Shown here piece after piece: positions 8,088 through 16,943 of a stretch of DNA of 64,000 nucleotides. Every line of letters starts with the position of its first letter. Positions within the stretch are counted from its first letter, which is position 1. The DNA comes from Mammaliicoccus sp. Marseille-Q6498. GTDB lineage: Bacteria; Bacillota; Bacilli; Staphylococcales; Staphylococcaceae. Both the position numbers and the translations under genes were made by a program. Location of the stretch: contig NZ_OX267714.1 in assembly GCF_946151045.1 (NCBI RefSeq), positions 2,146,001-2,210,000 on the forward strand. The letters run 5' to 3'. The notes under the pieces were generated by a model. The model made no database searches, had not been told where the DNA came from, and was given only the letters and a program-made list of their open reading frames with translations.

Positions 8088-10448
8088 ATGGGAAAGACGA
8101 AACATCAAGGTCCGATGAAAAAGGATATAAAACCAGCACCTGAGTTTTGGGTGAGTCCGATACCTTTTGGCTTAGGGAAAGTAAAGCCTAAACATATTAG
8201 AGATACAATGAAAATTGTTTGGGATAATAAAGATAATTTAAATTACGCCAAAAACATTATTACAAAAGGGGTTTGTGATGGTTGTGCATTAGGTGTCTCG
8301 GGATTAAGAGATCAAACACTCACTGGTCCACATATGTGTACAACACGTTTTAATGTTTTAAGGTTAAATACAATGCCTGAAATAAAACCTGAGATATTGC
8401 ATCAAGATATAGATGAGTTAAGGGAGTATAGTAGTGCTGAATTAAGAAATTTAGGTCGCATACCGTATCCTTTAATGCGTAAGAAAGGAGATAAGAAATT
8501 TATTCGCATTTCTTGGGAAGAAGCGATGAATACTATATCTTCTAAAATGAAGTCACTAAATCCAAGAAATTACGCATTTTATTTAACATCACGAGGTATT
8601 ACGAATGAATCTTATTATGTAGCTGGTAAAGTGGCGAGATTTTTAGGTACAAATAATATAGATAACGCTTCTAGAATTTGTCATTCTCCAAGTAAGACAG
8701 CTATGAAACGTTCAGTTGGTGTAGGGGCATCAACTGCTAATTATCAAGATTGGATTGGAACAGACGTATTGCTATTTTGGGGTAGTGTTGCATCTAACGC
8801 TTCACCAGTTTCAACAAAATATATGCTCGAAGCCAAGAAAAAGGGAACTAAAATTATTGTAGTAAACCCATATAAAGAACCGGCAATGGATCAATATTGG
8901 ATACCTTCAGTAGTAGAATCAGCATTATTTGGAACAAATGTTGCAGATGAATTTTATCAAGTGAACATAGGTGGAGATATTGCATTTATGCACGGTATTA
9001 TGAAACATTGGTTTGAAATGGAAAGTAAGGAATATGGTTCTGCGATTAACCATACTTTTGTGGAAGAACATGTATCAGGTTATGAAACTTTAAAAGAAAA
9101 TGTAGAACGTCAAACTTGGGAAGAAATAGAAAAATCAAGTGGTGTAACGAAAGAAAGAATTTATCAATTAGCAGTAGAACTTGCAAAAGCTAAAAATGCT
9201 GTATTTGCATGGGCATTAGGGTTAACGATGCATGAATTTGCGACAGATAATATATCTCAAGTATGTAACTTAGCTTTATTAAGAGGATTTTTAGGTCGAA
9301 AGTATAATGGTCTAATGCCATTTAGAGGTCATTCAAGTGTACAAGGAACAGGTGAAATGGGTTGTGATCCTTTTGTATTGCCAGGTGGTGCTTTTGACGG
9401 TGAAAATCATAAACGAATAGAACAACTTTGGGGATTCGATATACCAGATTGGCAAGGCGATACAGTTGGTGTGACGTTAGAAAACATTATGTTACCAGAC
9501 AATCATGATAAAAAAATCAAATGCTATTATATGTCTGGTGGAAACTTTTTAGAAACTATGCCTGACCCAGACTTTGTAGAAAAAGCACTAGAGAATTTAG
9601 ATTTAAGGGTACATCAAGACATTATTTTGAATACGTCCACTTTAGTTGATGCGAAAGAAACGGTTATTGTGTTACCAGCAAAAACAAGATATGAACAAGA
9701 AGGTGGAGGAACTTCAACTTCTACTGAAAGAATGGTTTATTACTCACCAGAAATTAAAGGTAATCAAAATAGAATTAAAGAAGCAAGATCAGAATGGAAA
9801 ATATACATAGATCTAGCAAAAAGAATGAAACCAGAAACAGCTTATTTAATTGATTTTAAAGACGCTCAAGAAATAAGAGAAGAAATTGCGAAAGCGAACC
9901 CTGATTATGATGGGATACAACACCTTAAAAATCAAGGAGATGTATTCCAGTGGGGTGGTGCGTGGTTATGTGAAGATGGAATTTGTCCAACCGAAGATGG
10001 AAAAGGTCATCTAATCAGTGTAGGAATTCCTGATTTAAAAAGAAAGCCAGACGATTTCATGTTAACAACGAGAAGAGGGAAACAATTTAATTCAATGATC
10101 TATGGTGAATATGAATCGTTTAATAAAGGCGGAAGATACGACGTATTAATGAATAAAGAAGACGCTGAACGATTAAGCATCGCTGAAGATGAAGGCGTTG
10201 TTTTACATAATGGATTCGGTGTTTTTCAAGGGATAGCCAAATTTGTAGATATATTAAAAGGAAACGTAGAAGTCTATTTTCCAGAGGGGAATTATTTATT
10301 GCCAAGAGGACGTTACGAAAAATTCGCGCAAATCCCTGACTTCAATATTACAGTTAAATTAGAAAAAGCAGACCGCTTCATCGCTAAAAATGACAGAAAC
10401 TATTATGAAAAACCAGTTAAAGAATTAGAAGAAATACCAATGCAATAA
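8088..10448 (+). CDS. FdhF/YdeP-family molybdopterin oxidoreductase (formate dehydrogenase-like)
   Basis: A soluble molybdoenzyme of 786 residues. The start at 8088 has TGGGGGGA just upstream; further in-frame upstream codons lack a ribosome site. The N-terminus carries CDGC-X17-C, only three of the four cysteines needed for a classical iron-sulfur site. The molybdopterin domain follows, with Cys198-His (RICHSPS) where E. coli FdhF has selenocysteine-His. GHSSVQGTGEMG and a C-terminal cofactor-binding domain complete the family pattern. Known: members are related to formate dehydrogenase H, but E. coli YdeP is linked to acid resistance and its substrate is uncertain. No electron-transfer subunit is encoded next to it. 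Placed between fdhD and modABC, consistent with Mo-bisMGD dependence. Confidence 0.88.
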   Translation: MGKTKHQGPMKKDIKPAPEFWVSPIPFGLGKVKPKHIRDTMKIVWDNKDNLNYAKNIITKGVCDGCALGVSGLRDQTLTGPHMCTTRFNVLRLNTMPEIKPEILHQDIDELREYSSAELRNLGRIPYPLMRKKGDKKFIRISWEEAMNTISSKMKSLNPRNYAFYLTSRGITNESYYVAGKVARFLGTNNIDNASRICHSPSKTAMKRSVGVGASTANYQDWIGTDVLLFWGSVASNASPVSTKYMLEAKKKGTKIIVVNPYKEPAMDQYWIPSVVESALFGTNVADEFYQVNIGGDIAFMHGIMKHWFEMESKEYGSAINHTFVEEHVSGYETLKENVERQTWEEIEKSSGVTKERIYQLAVELAKAKNAVFAWALGLTMHEFATDNISQVCNLALLRGFLGRKYNGLMPFRGHSSVQGTGEMGCDPFVLPGGAFDGENHKRIEQLWGFDIPDWQGDTVGVTLENIMLPDNHDKKIKCYYMSGGNFLETMPDPDFVEKALENLDLRVHQDIILNTSTLVDAKETVIVLPAKTRYEQEGGGTSTSTERMVYYSPEIKGNQNRIKEARSEWKIYIDLAKRMKPETAYLIDFKDAQEIREEIAKANPDYDGIQHLKNQGDVFQWGGAWLCEDGICPTEDGKGHLISVGIPDLKRKPDDFMLTTRRGKQFNSMIYGEYESFNKGGRYDVLMNKEDAERLSIAEDEGVVLHNGFGVFQGIAKFVDILKGNVEVYFPEGNYLLPRGRYEKFAQIPDFNITVKLEKADRFIAKNDRNYYEKPVKELEEIPMQ

Positions 10449-10460
10449 GAAGATAATATG

Positions 10461-10506
10461 AAATAGGGAGAAACCTTTACATTAAATAGTTTCTCCCTAT
10501 TTTTTA
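10461..10506 (+). terminator. Terminator of the YdeP-type molybdoenzyme gene
   Basis: AAATAGGGAGAAAC pairs with GTTTCTCCCTATTT across a 14-nt loop and is followed by a T-run. It separates the gene from modABC. Confidence 0.88.
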
Positions 10507-10623
10507 AAATAGCGTCTTTCATTTAAGACGTATTTGTGAAATTATATACATAGGTCTTTAAATTCCTTATTTATAAGTGTAAATTAAATCTATACATATG
10601 TTGAAATGGAGATGAAATTGAAT

Positions 10624-11391
10624 ATGAAGAGAATAATGCTGTTAATTATGACATTATTACTTGTATTAGCTGGTTGTAGTACAGAATCTAATCAAGACAA
10701 AGCTAAAAAAGATAGTGAAAGTAAAACATTAACTGTATCAGCTGCAGCAAGTTTAACGGATGTTACAAAAGCGTTAGAAAAAGAATTTAAAAAGAAACAC
10801 CCAAATACAAATATTAAATTTAATTATGGTGGTTCAGGTAGTTTACGTAAACAAGTTGAAGCGGGTGCGGACGTTGATGTTATCATGTCAGCGAATACTT
10901 CTGATATTGATCTTTTAAAAGATAAAAATAAAGTATCTGAAGTTTACGATTATGCTAAAAACAAATTGATTATCATTAAATATGAGAAATCAGATATTAA
11001 AGAAATAAAAGACGTAAGTGCACCAAGTAAAGTAGCGCTCGGTGAAGAAAAAAGTGTACCAGCAGGACGTTATGCAAAAGATTACATGAAAAAAATAAAA
11101 GTATATGATAGCATGACAAGCACATTTGTGTTTGCAAAAGATGTTAAACAAGTATTAAATTATGTAGAAAAAGGAAATGCAGAAGCAGGATTTGTTTATG
11201 CTACTGATTTATATAAAGGTAAAGATAAAAAAGTAGAACATGTCGTTAAATTAAGCGATGCACCTTTAGATGAGCCTATTACTTATAGAGCAGGACTCGT
11301 TACTAAGAAAAAAGAAGCAAAAGAATGGTTTGAATTCTTAAAATCAAAAGAAGCAAAACAAATTTTCAAAGATTATCATTTTGAAGGTTAG
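10624..11391 (+). CDS. modA: Molybdate ABC transporter substrate-binding lipoprotein ModA
   Basis: A 255-residue lipoprotein: a hydrophobic signal peptide ends in LAGC with the lipidated Cys at residue 18, followed by a charged linker and the ModA solute-binding fold (SAAASLTDVTKALEKEF at the start of the mature domain, GGSGSLRKQ for oxyanion binding). It binds molybdate or tungstate outside the membrane. The start is uncertain: TTG at 10618 is 6 bases after GGAG, the ATG at 10624 is 12 bases after it. First gene of modABC. Confidence 0.93.
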   Translation: MKRIMLLIMTLLLVLAGCSTESNQDKAKKDSESKTLTVSAAASLTDVTKALEKEFKKKHPNTNIKFNYGGSGSLRKQVEAGADVDVIMSANTSDIDLLKDKNKVSEVYDYAKNKLIIIKYEKSDIKEIKDVSAPSKVALGEEKSVPAGRYAKDYMKKIKVYDSMTSTFVFAKDVKQVLNYVEKGNAEAGFVYATDLYKGKDKKVEHVVKLSDAPLDEPITYRAGLVTKKKEAKEWFEFLKSKEAKQIFKDYHFEG

Positions 11392-11402
11392 GAGATAAGA
11401 CG

Positions 11403-12071
11403 ATGCCAGATTTAACACCTCTATGGATATCAATTAAAGTATCATTAATCAGTACTATTGTTGTATGCATCTTAGGGATAATTCTGGCAAAGTTGATGCT
11501 CAATTATAAAGGAAAATTAAGACCGATAATTGAAAGTATCATTATGTTACCAATTGTTTTACCACCGACTGTAATGGGATTTATATTGTTAATGATATTT
11601 TCGAAAAATAATTTTTTCGGTAGATTTTTAGATCAAGTGTTACATGTACAAGTTATATTTACATGGAGTGGCGCAGTCATAGCAGCAATAATCGTAAGTT
11701 TGCCGTTAATGTATCAACACGTCATAAATGGATTTCAATCTATCAATCCTAAAATGTTAAACTCAGCAAGGACAATGGGAGCAAGTGAAGGTAAAATATT
11801 TAGAACGATTATTTTACCGTTATCAAAGCGTTCTATTTTCTCAGGCGTTGTGATGAGTTTTGCGCGTGGATTAGGAGAATTTGGTGCGACACTTATGGTG
11901 GCAGGATATTTGCCAGGCTTTACTAATACATTACCATTAGAAATTTATTTCTTAGTACAAGCAGGAGAAGAACATAAAGCTTGGATATGGGTTATTGTTT
12001 TAATAGCTTTTGCTATTTGTGTAATCAGTACAATCAATTTACTAAACCAAAAGAATCATAAGTGGGAGTAG
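11403..12071 (+). CDS. modB: Molybdate ABC transporter permease ModB
   Basis: A 222-residue permease with five to six membrane helices and the cytoplasmic EAA-type loop GASEGKIFRTIILPL at about 126-140, the contact for ModC. LPIVLPPTVMGF near residue 50 is typical of ModB. The start is 11 bp after modA, with GGAG upstream. Its stop codon TAG directly precedes an ATG of modC. Confidence 0.93.
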   Translation: MPDLTPLWISIKVSLISTIVVCILGIILAKLMLNYKGKLRPIIESIIMLPIVLPPTVMGFILLMIFSKNNFFGRFLDQVLHVQVIFTWSGAVIAAIIVSLPLMYQHVINGFQSINPKMLNSARTMGASEGKIFRTIILPLSKRSIFSGVVMSFARGLGEFGATLMVAGYLPGFTNTLPLEIYFLVQAGEEHKAWIWVIVLIAFAICVISTINLLNQKNHKWE

Positions 12072-12077
12072 ATGTTT

Positions 12078-12677
12078 ATGATTAATATCCACATCGCCAA
12101 ACAAGTAAAAGATAAACGCATTACTTTAAATATAAAATCAGACGAACCTAAAATATACGCAATTGTCGGTAGATCTGGAATAGGTAAGACAACATTATTG
12201 AATACCATTGCAGGATTAACAGAAGCGGACGAATGTCATGTAGAATTAAACGATCAACTATTGAGTGATCATGAACATATCATAAAAGTACAAGATAGGA
12301 AGATTGGCTATTTATTTCAAGACAATCAACTTTTCCCACACATGACGGTTAAAGAAAATATTTATTATATGACATCTGAAAATGACAACACTGAACAACT
12401 TATTAAACATTTAAGAATTCAAAAATGTTTAAACCAATACCCATCGACACTATCAGGTGGAGAAGCACAACGTGTAGCATTATGTAGAGTATTAAGTACA
12501 AAACCAAATTTATTACTGTTAGACGAACCGTTTTCAAGTTTAGACGATGAAACAAAAGAAGAAGGTATGTCATTAATAAAATATATATTTAATACTTGGC
12601 ATATCCCAATTATACTTGTCACACATTCAAAAAAAGAAGTCGAAATACTGGCAGATGAATTAATAGAAATTAAATAA
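12078..12677 (+). CDS. modC: Molybdate ABC transporter ATP-binding protein ModC (short form)
   Basis: An ABC ATPase of 199 residues with Walker A GRSGIGKTT (31-39), signature LSGGEAQR (about 125), Walker B LLLLDEP (about 146) and a switch His (VTHSKK). It energises molybdate uptake. The start at 12078 is chosen because GGGAG is 9 bases upstream; the ATG at 12072 is only 3 bases away from it. The C-terminal TOBE (molybdate-sensing) domain of long ModC proteins is missing, so feedback inhibition of that kind is not expected. Confidence 0.92.
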   Translation: MINIHIAKQVKDKRITLNIKSDEPKIYAIVGRSGIGKTTLLNTIAGLTEADECHVELNDQLLSDHEHIIKVQDRKIGYLFQDNQLFPHMTVKENIYYMTSENDNTEQLIKHLRIQKCLNQYPSTLSGGEAQRVALCRVLSTKPNLLLLDEPFSSLDDETKEEGMSLIKYIFNTWHIPIILVTHSKKEVEILADELIEIK

Positions 12678-12682
12678 GAAAG

Positions 12683-12714
12683 GCTCAGGCATGTAAGTTT
12701 GCCTGAGCTTTTCT
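12683..12714 (+). terminator. Terminator of modABC, copy 1 of a duplicated hairpin
   Basis: GCTCAGGCATGTAAGTTTGCCTGAGC with a T-rich tail, directly after modC. The same 30 bases, including TTTT, occur again at 13122-13151, on the far side of the tandem array. Confidence 0.9.
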
Positions 12715-12720
12715 TATTTT

Positions 12721-12824
12721 TAGATAAACATAACCGATTAAAAACTCGCTTGCCTAGGGTACAGTCTCAGCCTGTAGTCTTCAACTCGTACTAAACGCTT
12801 AGGCGTCTTCGTTTTTAATCGGTT
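12721..12824. repeat. Leader module of tandem array 1: long inverted repeat with unrecognised insert
   Basis: The first 30 bases (12721-12750) match the sequence before array 2 (40471-40500) at 29 of 30 positions. Here they start a long hairpin: AACCGATTAAAAAC (12733-12746) pairs with GTTTTTAATCGGTT (12811-12824). The 64 bases between hold a smaller GCCTA/TAGGC pairing. No reading frame is visible. The second arm ends 5 bases before the array. Function unknown. Confidence 0.7.
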
Positions 12825-12829
12825 TTTTA

Positions 12830-13060
12830 TTCTAACGAGCATTATTCGGAATTCTGCTCCTTACAGAGTTCTAACGAGAATTATTCGGAATTCTGCTCCT
12901 TAGAGAGTTCTAACGAGCATTTCTCAGAATTCTGCTCCTTACAGAGTTCTAACGAGCATTTCTCGGAATTCTGCTCCTTAGAGAGTTCTAACGAGCATTT
13001 CTCGGAATTCTGCTCCTTAGAGAGTTCTAACGAGCATTTCTCAGAATTCTGCTCCTTAGA
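12830..13060. repeat. Tandem array 1: six 39-bp palindromic units
   Basis: Six direct repeats start at 12830, 12869, 12908, 12947, 12986 and 13025, each exactly 39 bp apart. Within a unit TCTAACGAGCA pairs with TGCTCCTTAGA (10 of 11 bases) around a 13-nt loop containing GAATTC. Variation is limited to a few positions (A/T in ATTATTC or ATTTCTC; CGG or CAG; ACAG or AGAG linker). All three forward frames have stops, so the array is not coding. It lies between two copies of one terminator, downstream of modC and upstream of the narG promoter. Confidence 0.92.
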
Positions 13061-13121
13061 ATGTGTGTATAATAAACTGCCAACAATTTCACTTTAAGTG
13101 TCTTTGTCGACAGACAAAAAA

Positions 13122-13157
13122 GCTCAGGCATGTAAGTTTGCCTGAGCTTTTTTTATT
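13122..13157 (+). terminator. Terminator hairpin, copy 2, upstream of narG
   Basis: The same hairpin as at 12683, 439 bp away, here with a T8 tail. It insulates the narG promoter from anything transcribed through the array. Confidence 0.85.
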
Positions 13158-13169
13158 TTAAAAAAACCA

Positions 13170-13234
13170 TAGGGAATTCGCTAATATCTATAGGTATTAC
13201 CCTAATACAAAAACTTTGTGAAAAAATGTACAAT
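13170..13234 (+). promoter_or_regulatory. NreC-type boxes and promoter of narGHJI
   Basis: TAGGGAATTCGCTA (13170-13183) and TAGGTATTACCCTA (13191-13204) are two dyad-like GGG/CCC elements 21 bp apart. A -10 TACAAT is at 13229-13234 with no good -35, so the promoter should need an activator. The proximal box is centred 31 bp before the -10, exactly as in front of narT. Known: NreC activates narG and narT in S. carnosus through GC-rich dyads. Confidence 0.75.
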
Positions 13235-13271
13235 TCATTTGATTAAGGTTAATTATTAGGAGGTACTCGTT

Positions 13272-16200
13272 ATGGCTAAATTTGGTTTGAAGTTTTTTAA
13301 ACCAACTGAAAAGTTCAATGGTAATTGGTCTATATTAGAAGAGAAAAATAGAGAATGGGAAAAGATGTATAGAGAAAGATGGAGTCATGACAAAGTTGTT
13401 AGAACGACACACGGTGTTAACTGTACAGGATCTTGTTCTTGGAAAGTTTTCGTGAAAAATGGTGTGATAACTTGGGAGAATCAACAAATAGATTATCCTT
13501 CTTGTGGTCCTGAAATGCCTGAATTTGAACCGAGGGGATGTCCTCGTGGTGCGTCTTTTTCATGGTATGAGTATAGTCCGCTTCGAATTAAATTTCCTTA
13601 TGTTAGAGGGAAACTGTGGAAATTATGGAAAGCTGCTTTAAATGAATTTGGTGACCCAGTAGTAGCTTGGGCGTCGATTGTTGAAGATGAAGAAAAAGCA
13701 AATATTTATAAAAATGCAAGAGGTAAAGGTGGACATGTTCGAGTTAATTGGAGAGATGTTACACAACTCATTGCAGCTCAAATTATATATACTGTAAAAA
13801 AATATGGACCGGATAGAATTGCAGGATTTACGCCAATACCAGCTATGTCGATGATTAGTTATGCTTCAGGTGCGCGTTTCATTTCGTTATTAGGTGGAGA
13901 AATGCTGAGTTTCTATGATTGGTATGCAGATTTACCACCTGCTTCTCCTCAAATATGGGGTGAGCAAACAGATGTACCAGAATCGAGTGATTGGTATAAC
14001 GCTGGATATATTATGATGTGGGGTTCTAACGTTCCTTTAACTAGAACGCCTGATGCACACTTTATGACGGAAGTACGTTATAAAGGGACTAAAGTTGTTT
14101 CAGTCGCACCAGATTATGCTGAAAATGTAAAGTTCGCAGATAACTGGTTAGCACCTAATCCAGGGACTGATGCAGCTTTAGCACAAGCTATGACACACGT
14201 TATTCTTCAAGAATATTATGTTGATAATAAAGAAGAGAAATTTATAAATTATGCTAAACAATATACAGATATGCCTTTTGTGATTCAACTTGAACCACAT
14301 AATGATGGATATAAAGCAGGTAGATTTTTAAGAGCGAGTGATTTAGGTATAGATTCAGAACACGCTGAATGGAAGCCGGTCGTATTTGATAAAAATACAA
14401 ATCAGTTCATTACGCCTAACGGGACGATGGGTCAAAGATATGAAGAAGATGCAAAATGGAATTTAAAACTAGAAAACGAAGATGGTTCGGTAATCGATCC
14501 GGCATTATCTTTTGAAAATGAAGACGCTTCTATCATAACAATACAATTTCCTTATTTTGATAATGAAGGAAACGGTATTTTCGAAAGACCGATTTTTGCT
14601 AAAAAATATAAAAATGCAAATGGAGAAGAAGTTTATATCGCTACAATTTATGACTTGATGACGAGTCAATATGGCGTTAACAGATTAAATCATCCTTTAG
14701 AAGCAAATGGTTATGAAGATGAAAAATCATTATACACACCAAAATGGCAAGAAAAAATAACAGGTGTTAAGTCTTCAGTTGTAACACAAGTCGCTAGAGA
14801 ATTTGCACAAAATGCGGTAGATACAAATGGTCGTTCTATGATCATTATGGGCGCGGGTATTAATCACTGGTTTAATTCGGATACGATTTATCGTTCAATA
14901 TTGAATTTAGTTATTTTGTGTGGCTGCCAAGGTGTAAATGGTGGCGGTTGGGCTCATTACGTTGGCCAAGAAAAATGTAGACCGATTGAAGGTTGGTCAA
15001 CGATTGCATTTGCAAAAGATTGGCAAGGGCCACCTAGATTACAAAATGCTACAAGTTGGTTTTATTTTGCTACAGACCAATGGAAATATGAAGAATCAGG
15101 TGTAGATAAATTACAATCTCCGTTATCTCATGAATTAAAGCATCAACATCCAGCTGATTACAATGTATTAGCAGCGAGATTAGGTTGGTTACCGTCGTAT
15201 CCACAATTTGATTGTAATAGCTTATTATTTGGCGAAGAAGCGAAAGAATCAGGTGATAGCTCTAATGAAGCAATCTTAAAAAGAGCAGTTGAATCTGTTA
15301 AGTCTAGAAAAACTAAATTTGCGATAGAAGATCCTGACGCTAAAAAGAACCACCCTAAAACGTTGTTTGTTTGGCGCTCAAATTTAATTTCGAGTTCAGC
15401 TAAAGGTCAAGAATATTTTATGAAACATTTGCTCGGAACTAAATCGGGATTATTAGCAAATCCAAATGAAACGGATAAACCTGAAGAAATTGAATGGAGA
15501 GAAGAAACAACTGGTAAATTAGATTTATTAGTTGCGTTAGACTTCAGAATGACTGCAACACCCTTATACGCAGATGTTGTGTTACCTGCAGCAACTTGGT
15601 ATGAAAAACATGATATTTCTTCAACAGATATGCATCCATTTATTCATCCATTTAATCCTGCTGTAGATCCTTTATGGGAATCTAAAACAGATTGGGATAT
15701 TTATAAAGCATTAGCGAAGGCTGTATCAACATTAGCTCAAACACATATGAAAGGGACGTTTAAAGATGTTGTAACAACGCCATTAGCGCATGATTCCAAA
15801 CAAGAAATTTCAACGCCGTACGGTATTGTTAAAGACTGGACTAAAGGTGAAATAGAAGCTATACCTGGAAAAACAATGCCTGGGTTTGCTGTTGTGGAAA
15901 GAGACTATACACAAATATTTGATAAATATATTTCTGTTGGACCTATGTTAGAAAACGGAAAAGTTGGTGCCCATGGTGTGAGCTTTTCAGTTAAAGAACA
16001 ATATGATGAATTAAAAATCATGTTAGAAACTTGGGATGATGACACAGTTAAAAGTGGTAAACCTAAAATGGATACCGCAAGAAAAGTAGCTGACGTTATT
16101 TTAAATATATCATCAGCTTCAAATGGGAAATTATCTCAAAAATCATATGAAGATCTAGAAAATCAAACTGGCATGAAATTGAAGGATATTTCTTCAGAAA

Positions 16201-16943
16201 GAGCATCAGAAAAAATTACATTCCATAATATTACTGCTCAACCTAGAGAAGTTATTCCTACAGCCGTATTTCCAGGTTCAAATAAATTAGGAAGAAGATA
16301 TTCTCCTTTTACGACAAATATTGAAAGACTTGTACCTTTTAGAACATTGACTGGTAGACAAAGCTACTATATAGATCATGAAATCTTTTTACAATTTGGA
16401 GAAAATTTACCGGTCTACAAACCAACCTTACCTCCAATGGTATTTGGAACGAAAGATAAACATGTAAAAGGTGGACAAGATACGCTTGTTTTAAGGTATT
16501 TAACACCACACGGAAAGTGGAATATACACTCAACTTACCAAGATAATTTGCATATGCTGACATTGTTTAGAGGTGGGCCTACTGTATGGTTAGCTAAAGA
16601 AGATGCAGAGGCAAATGATATTCGTGATAACGATTGGTTAGAAGTGTACAACAGAAATGGTGTCGTTACAGCAAGGGCAGTTGTATCTCATAGAATGCCT
16701 CGAGGAACGATGTTTATGTATCACGCGCAAGATAAGCATATTGAAACACCGGGTTCTGAAATTACAGATACACGCGGAGGATCTCATAATGCGCCAACAC
16801 GTATACATTTAAAACCTACACAGTTAGTAGGTGGTTATGCTCAAATTAGTTACGGATTTAACTATTACGGACCAATCGGTAACCAAAGAGATGTATATGT
16901 CGCGATTAGAAAAATGAAGGAGGTAGATTGGCTTGAAGATTAA
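13272..16943 (+). CDS. narG: Respiratory nitrate reductase alpha subunit NarG
   Basis: A catalytic subunit of 1223 residues, the normal length. The N-terminal FS0 cluster ligands His47, Cys51, Cys55 and Cys90 and the candidate molybdenum ligand Asp220 (YADLPP) fall two residues before their E. coli counterparts. It carries Mo-bisMGD and reduces nitrate to nitrite on the cytoplasmic face of the membrane, taking electrons from NarH. The ATG follows AGGAGG by 8 bases. First gene of narGHJI, under the NreC boxes upstream. narH overlaps its end. Confidence 0.98.
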   Translation: MAKFGLKFFKPTEKFNGNWSILEEKNREWEKMYRERWSHDKVVRTTHGVNCTGSCSWKVFVKNGVITWENQQIDYPSCGPEMPEFEPRGCPRGASFSWYEYSPLRIKFPYVRGKLWKLWKAALNEFGDPVVAWASIVEDEEKANIYKNARGKGGHVRVNWRDVTQLIAAQIIYTVKKYGPDRIAGFTPIPAMSMISYASGARFISLLGGEMLSFYDWYADLPPASPQIWGEQTDVPESSDWYNAGYIMMWGSNVPLTRTPDAHFMTEVRYKGTKVVSVAPDYAENVKFADNWLAPNPGTDAALAQAMTHVILQEYYVDNKEEKFINYAKQYTDMPFVIQLEPHNDGYKAGRFLRASDLGIDSEHAEWKPVVFDKNTNQFITPNGTMGQRYEEDAKWNLKLENEDGSVIDPALSFENEDASIITIQFPYFDNEGNGIFERPIFAKKYKNANGEEVYIATIYDLMTSQYGVNRLNHPLEANGYEDEKSLYTPKWQEKITGVKSSVVTQVAREFAQNAVDTNGRSMIIMGAGINHWFNSDTIYRSILNLVILCGCQGVNGGGWAHYVGQEKCRPIEGWSTIAFAKDWQGPPRLQNATSWFYFATDQWKYEESGVDKLQSPLSHELKHQHPADYNVLAARLGWLPSYPQFDCNSLLFGEEAKESGDSSNEAILKRAVESVKSRKTKFAIEDPDAKKNHPKTLFVWRSNLISSSAKGQEYFMKHLLGTKSGLLANPNETDKPEEIEWREETTGKLDLLVALDFRMTATPLYADVVLPAATWYEKHDISSTDMHPFIHPFNPAVDPLWESKTDWDIYKALAKAVSTLAQTHMKGTFKDVVTTPLAHDSKQEISTPYGIVKDWTKGEIEAIPGKTMPGFAVVERDYTQIFDKYISVGPMLENGKVGAHGVSFSVKEQYDELKIMLETWDDDTVKSGKPKMDTARKVADVILNISSASNGKLSQKSYEDLENQTGMKLKDISSERASEKITFHNITAQPREVIPTAVFPGSNKLGRRYSPFTTNIERLVPFRTLTGRQSYYIDHEIFLQFGENLPVYKPTLPPMVFGTKDKHVKGGQDTLVLRYLTPHGKWNIHSTYQDNLHMLTLFRGGPTVWLAKEDAEANDIRDNDWLEVYNRNGVVTARAVVSHRMPRGTMFMYHAQDKHIETPGSEITDTRGGSHNAPTRIHLKPTQLVGGYAQISYGFNYYGPIGNQRDVYVAIRKMKEVDWLED

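Noticed and set aside
8679-8681. Selenocysteine codon in the formate dehydrogenase-like enzyme
   Set aside because: The codon is TGT (Cys), not TGA, and no SECIS-like structure is needed.
12830-13060. Repeat-protein gene (39 is a multiple of 3)
   Set aside because: Each unit has a stop in every reading frame on both strands (for example TTC TAA, TTC TGA and CGT TAG forward).
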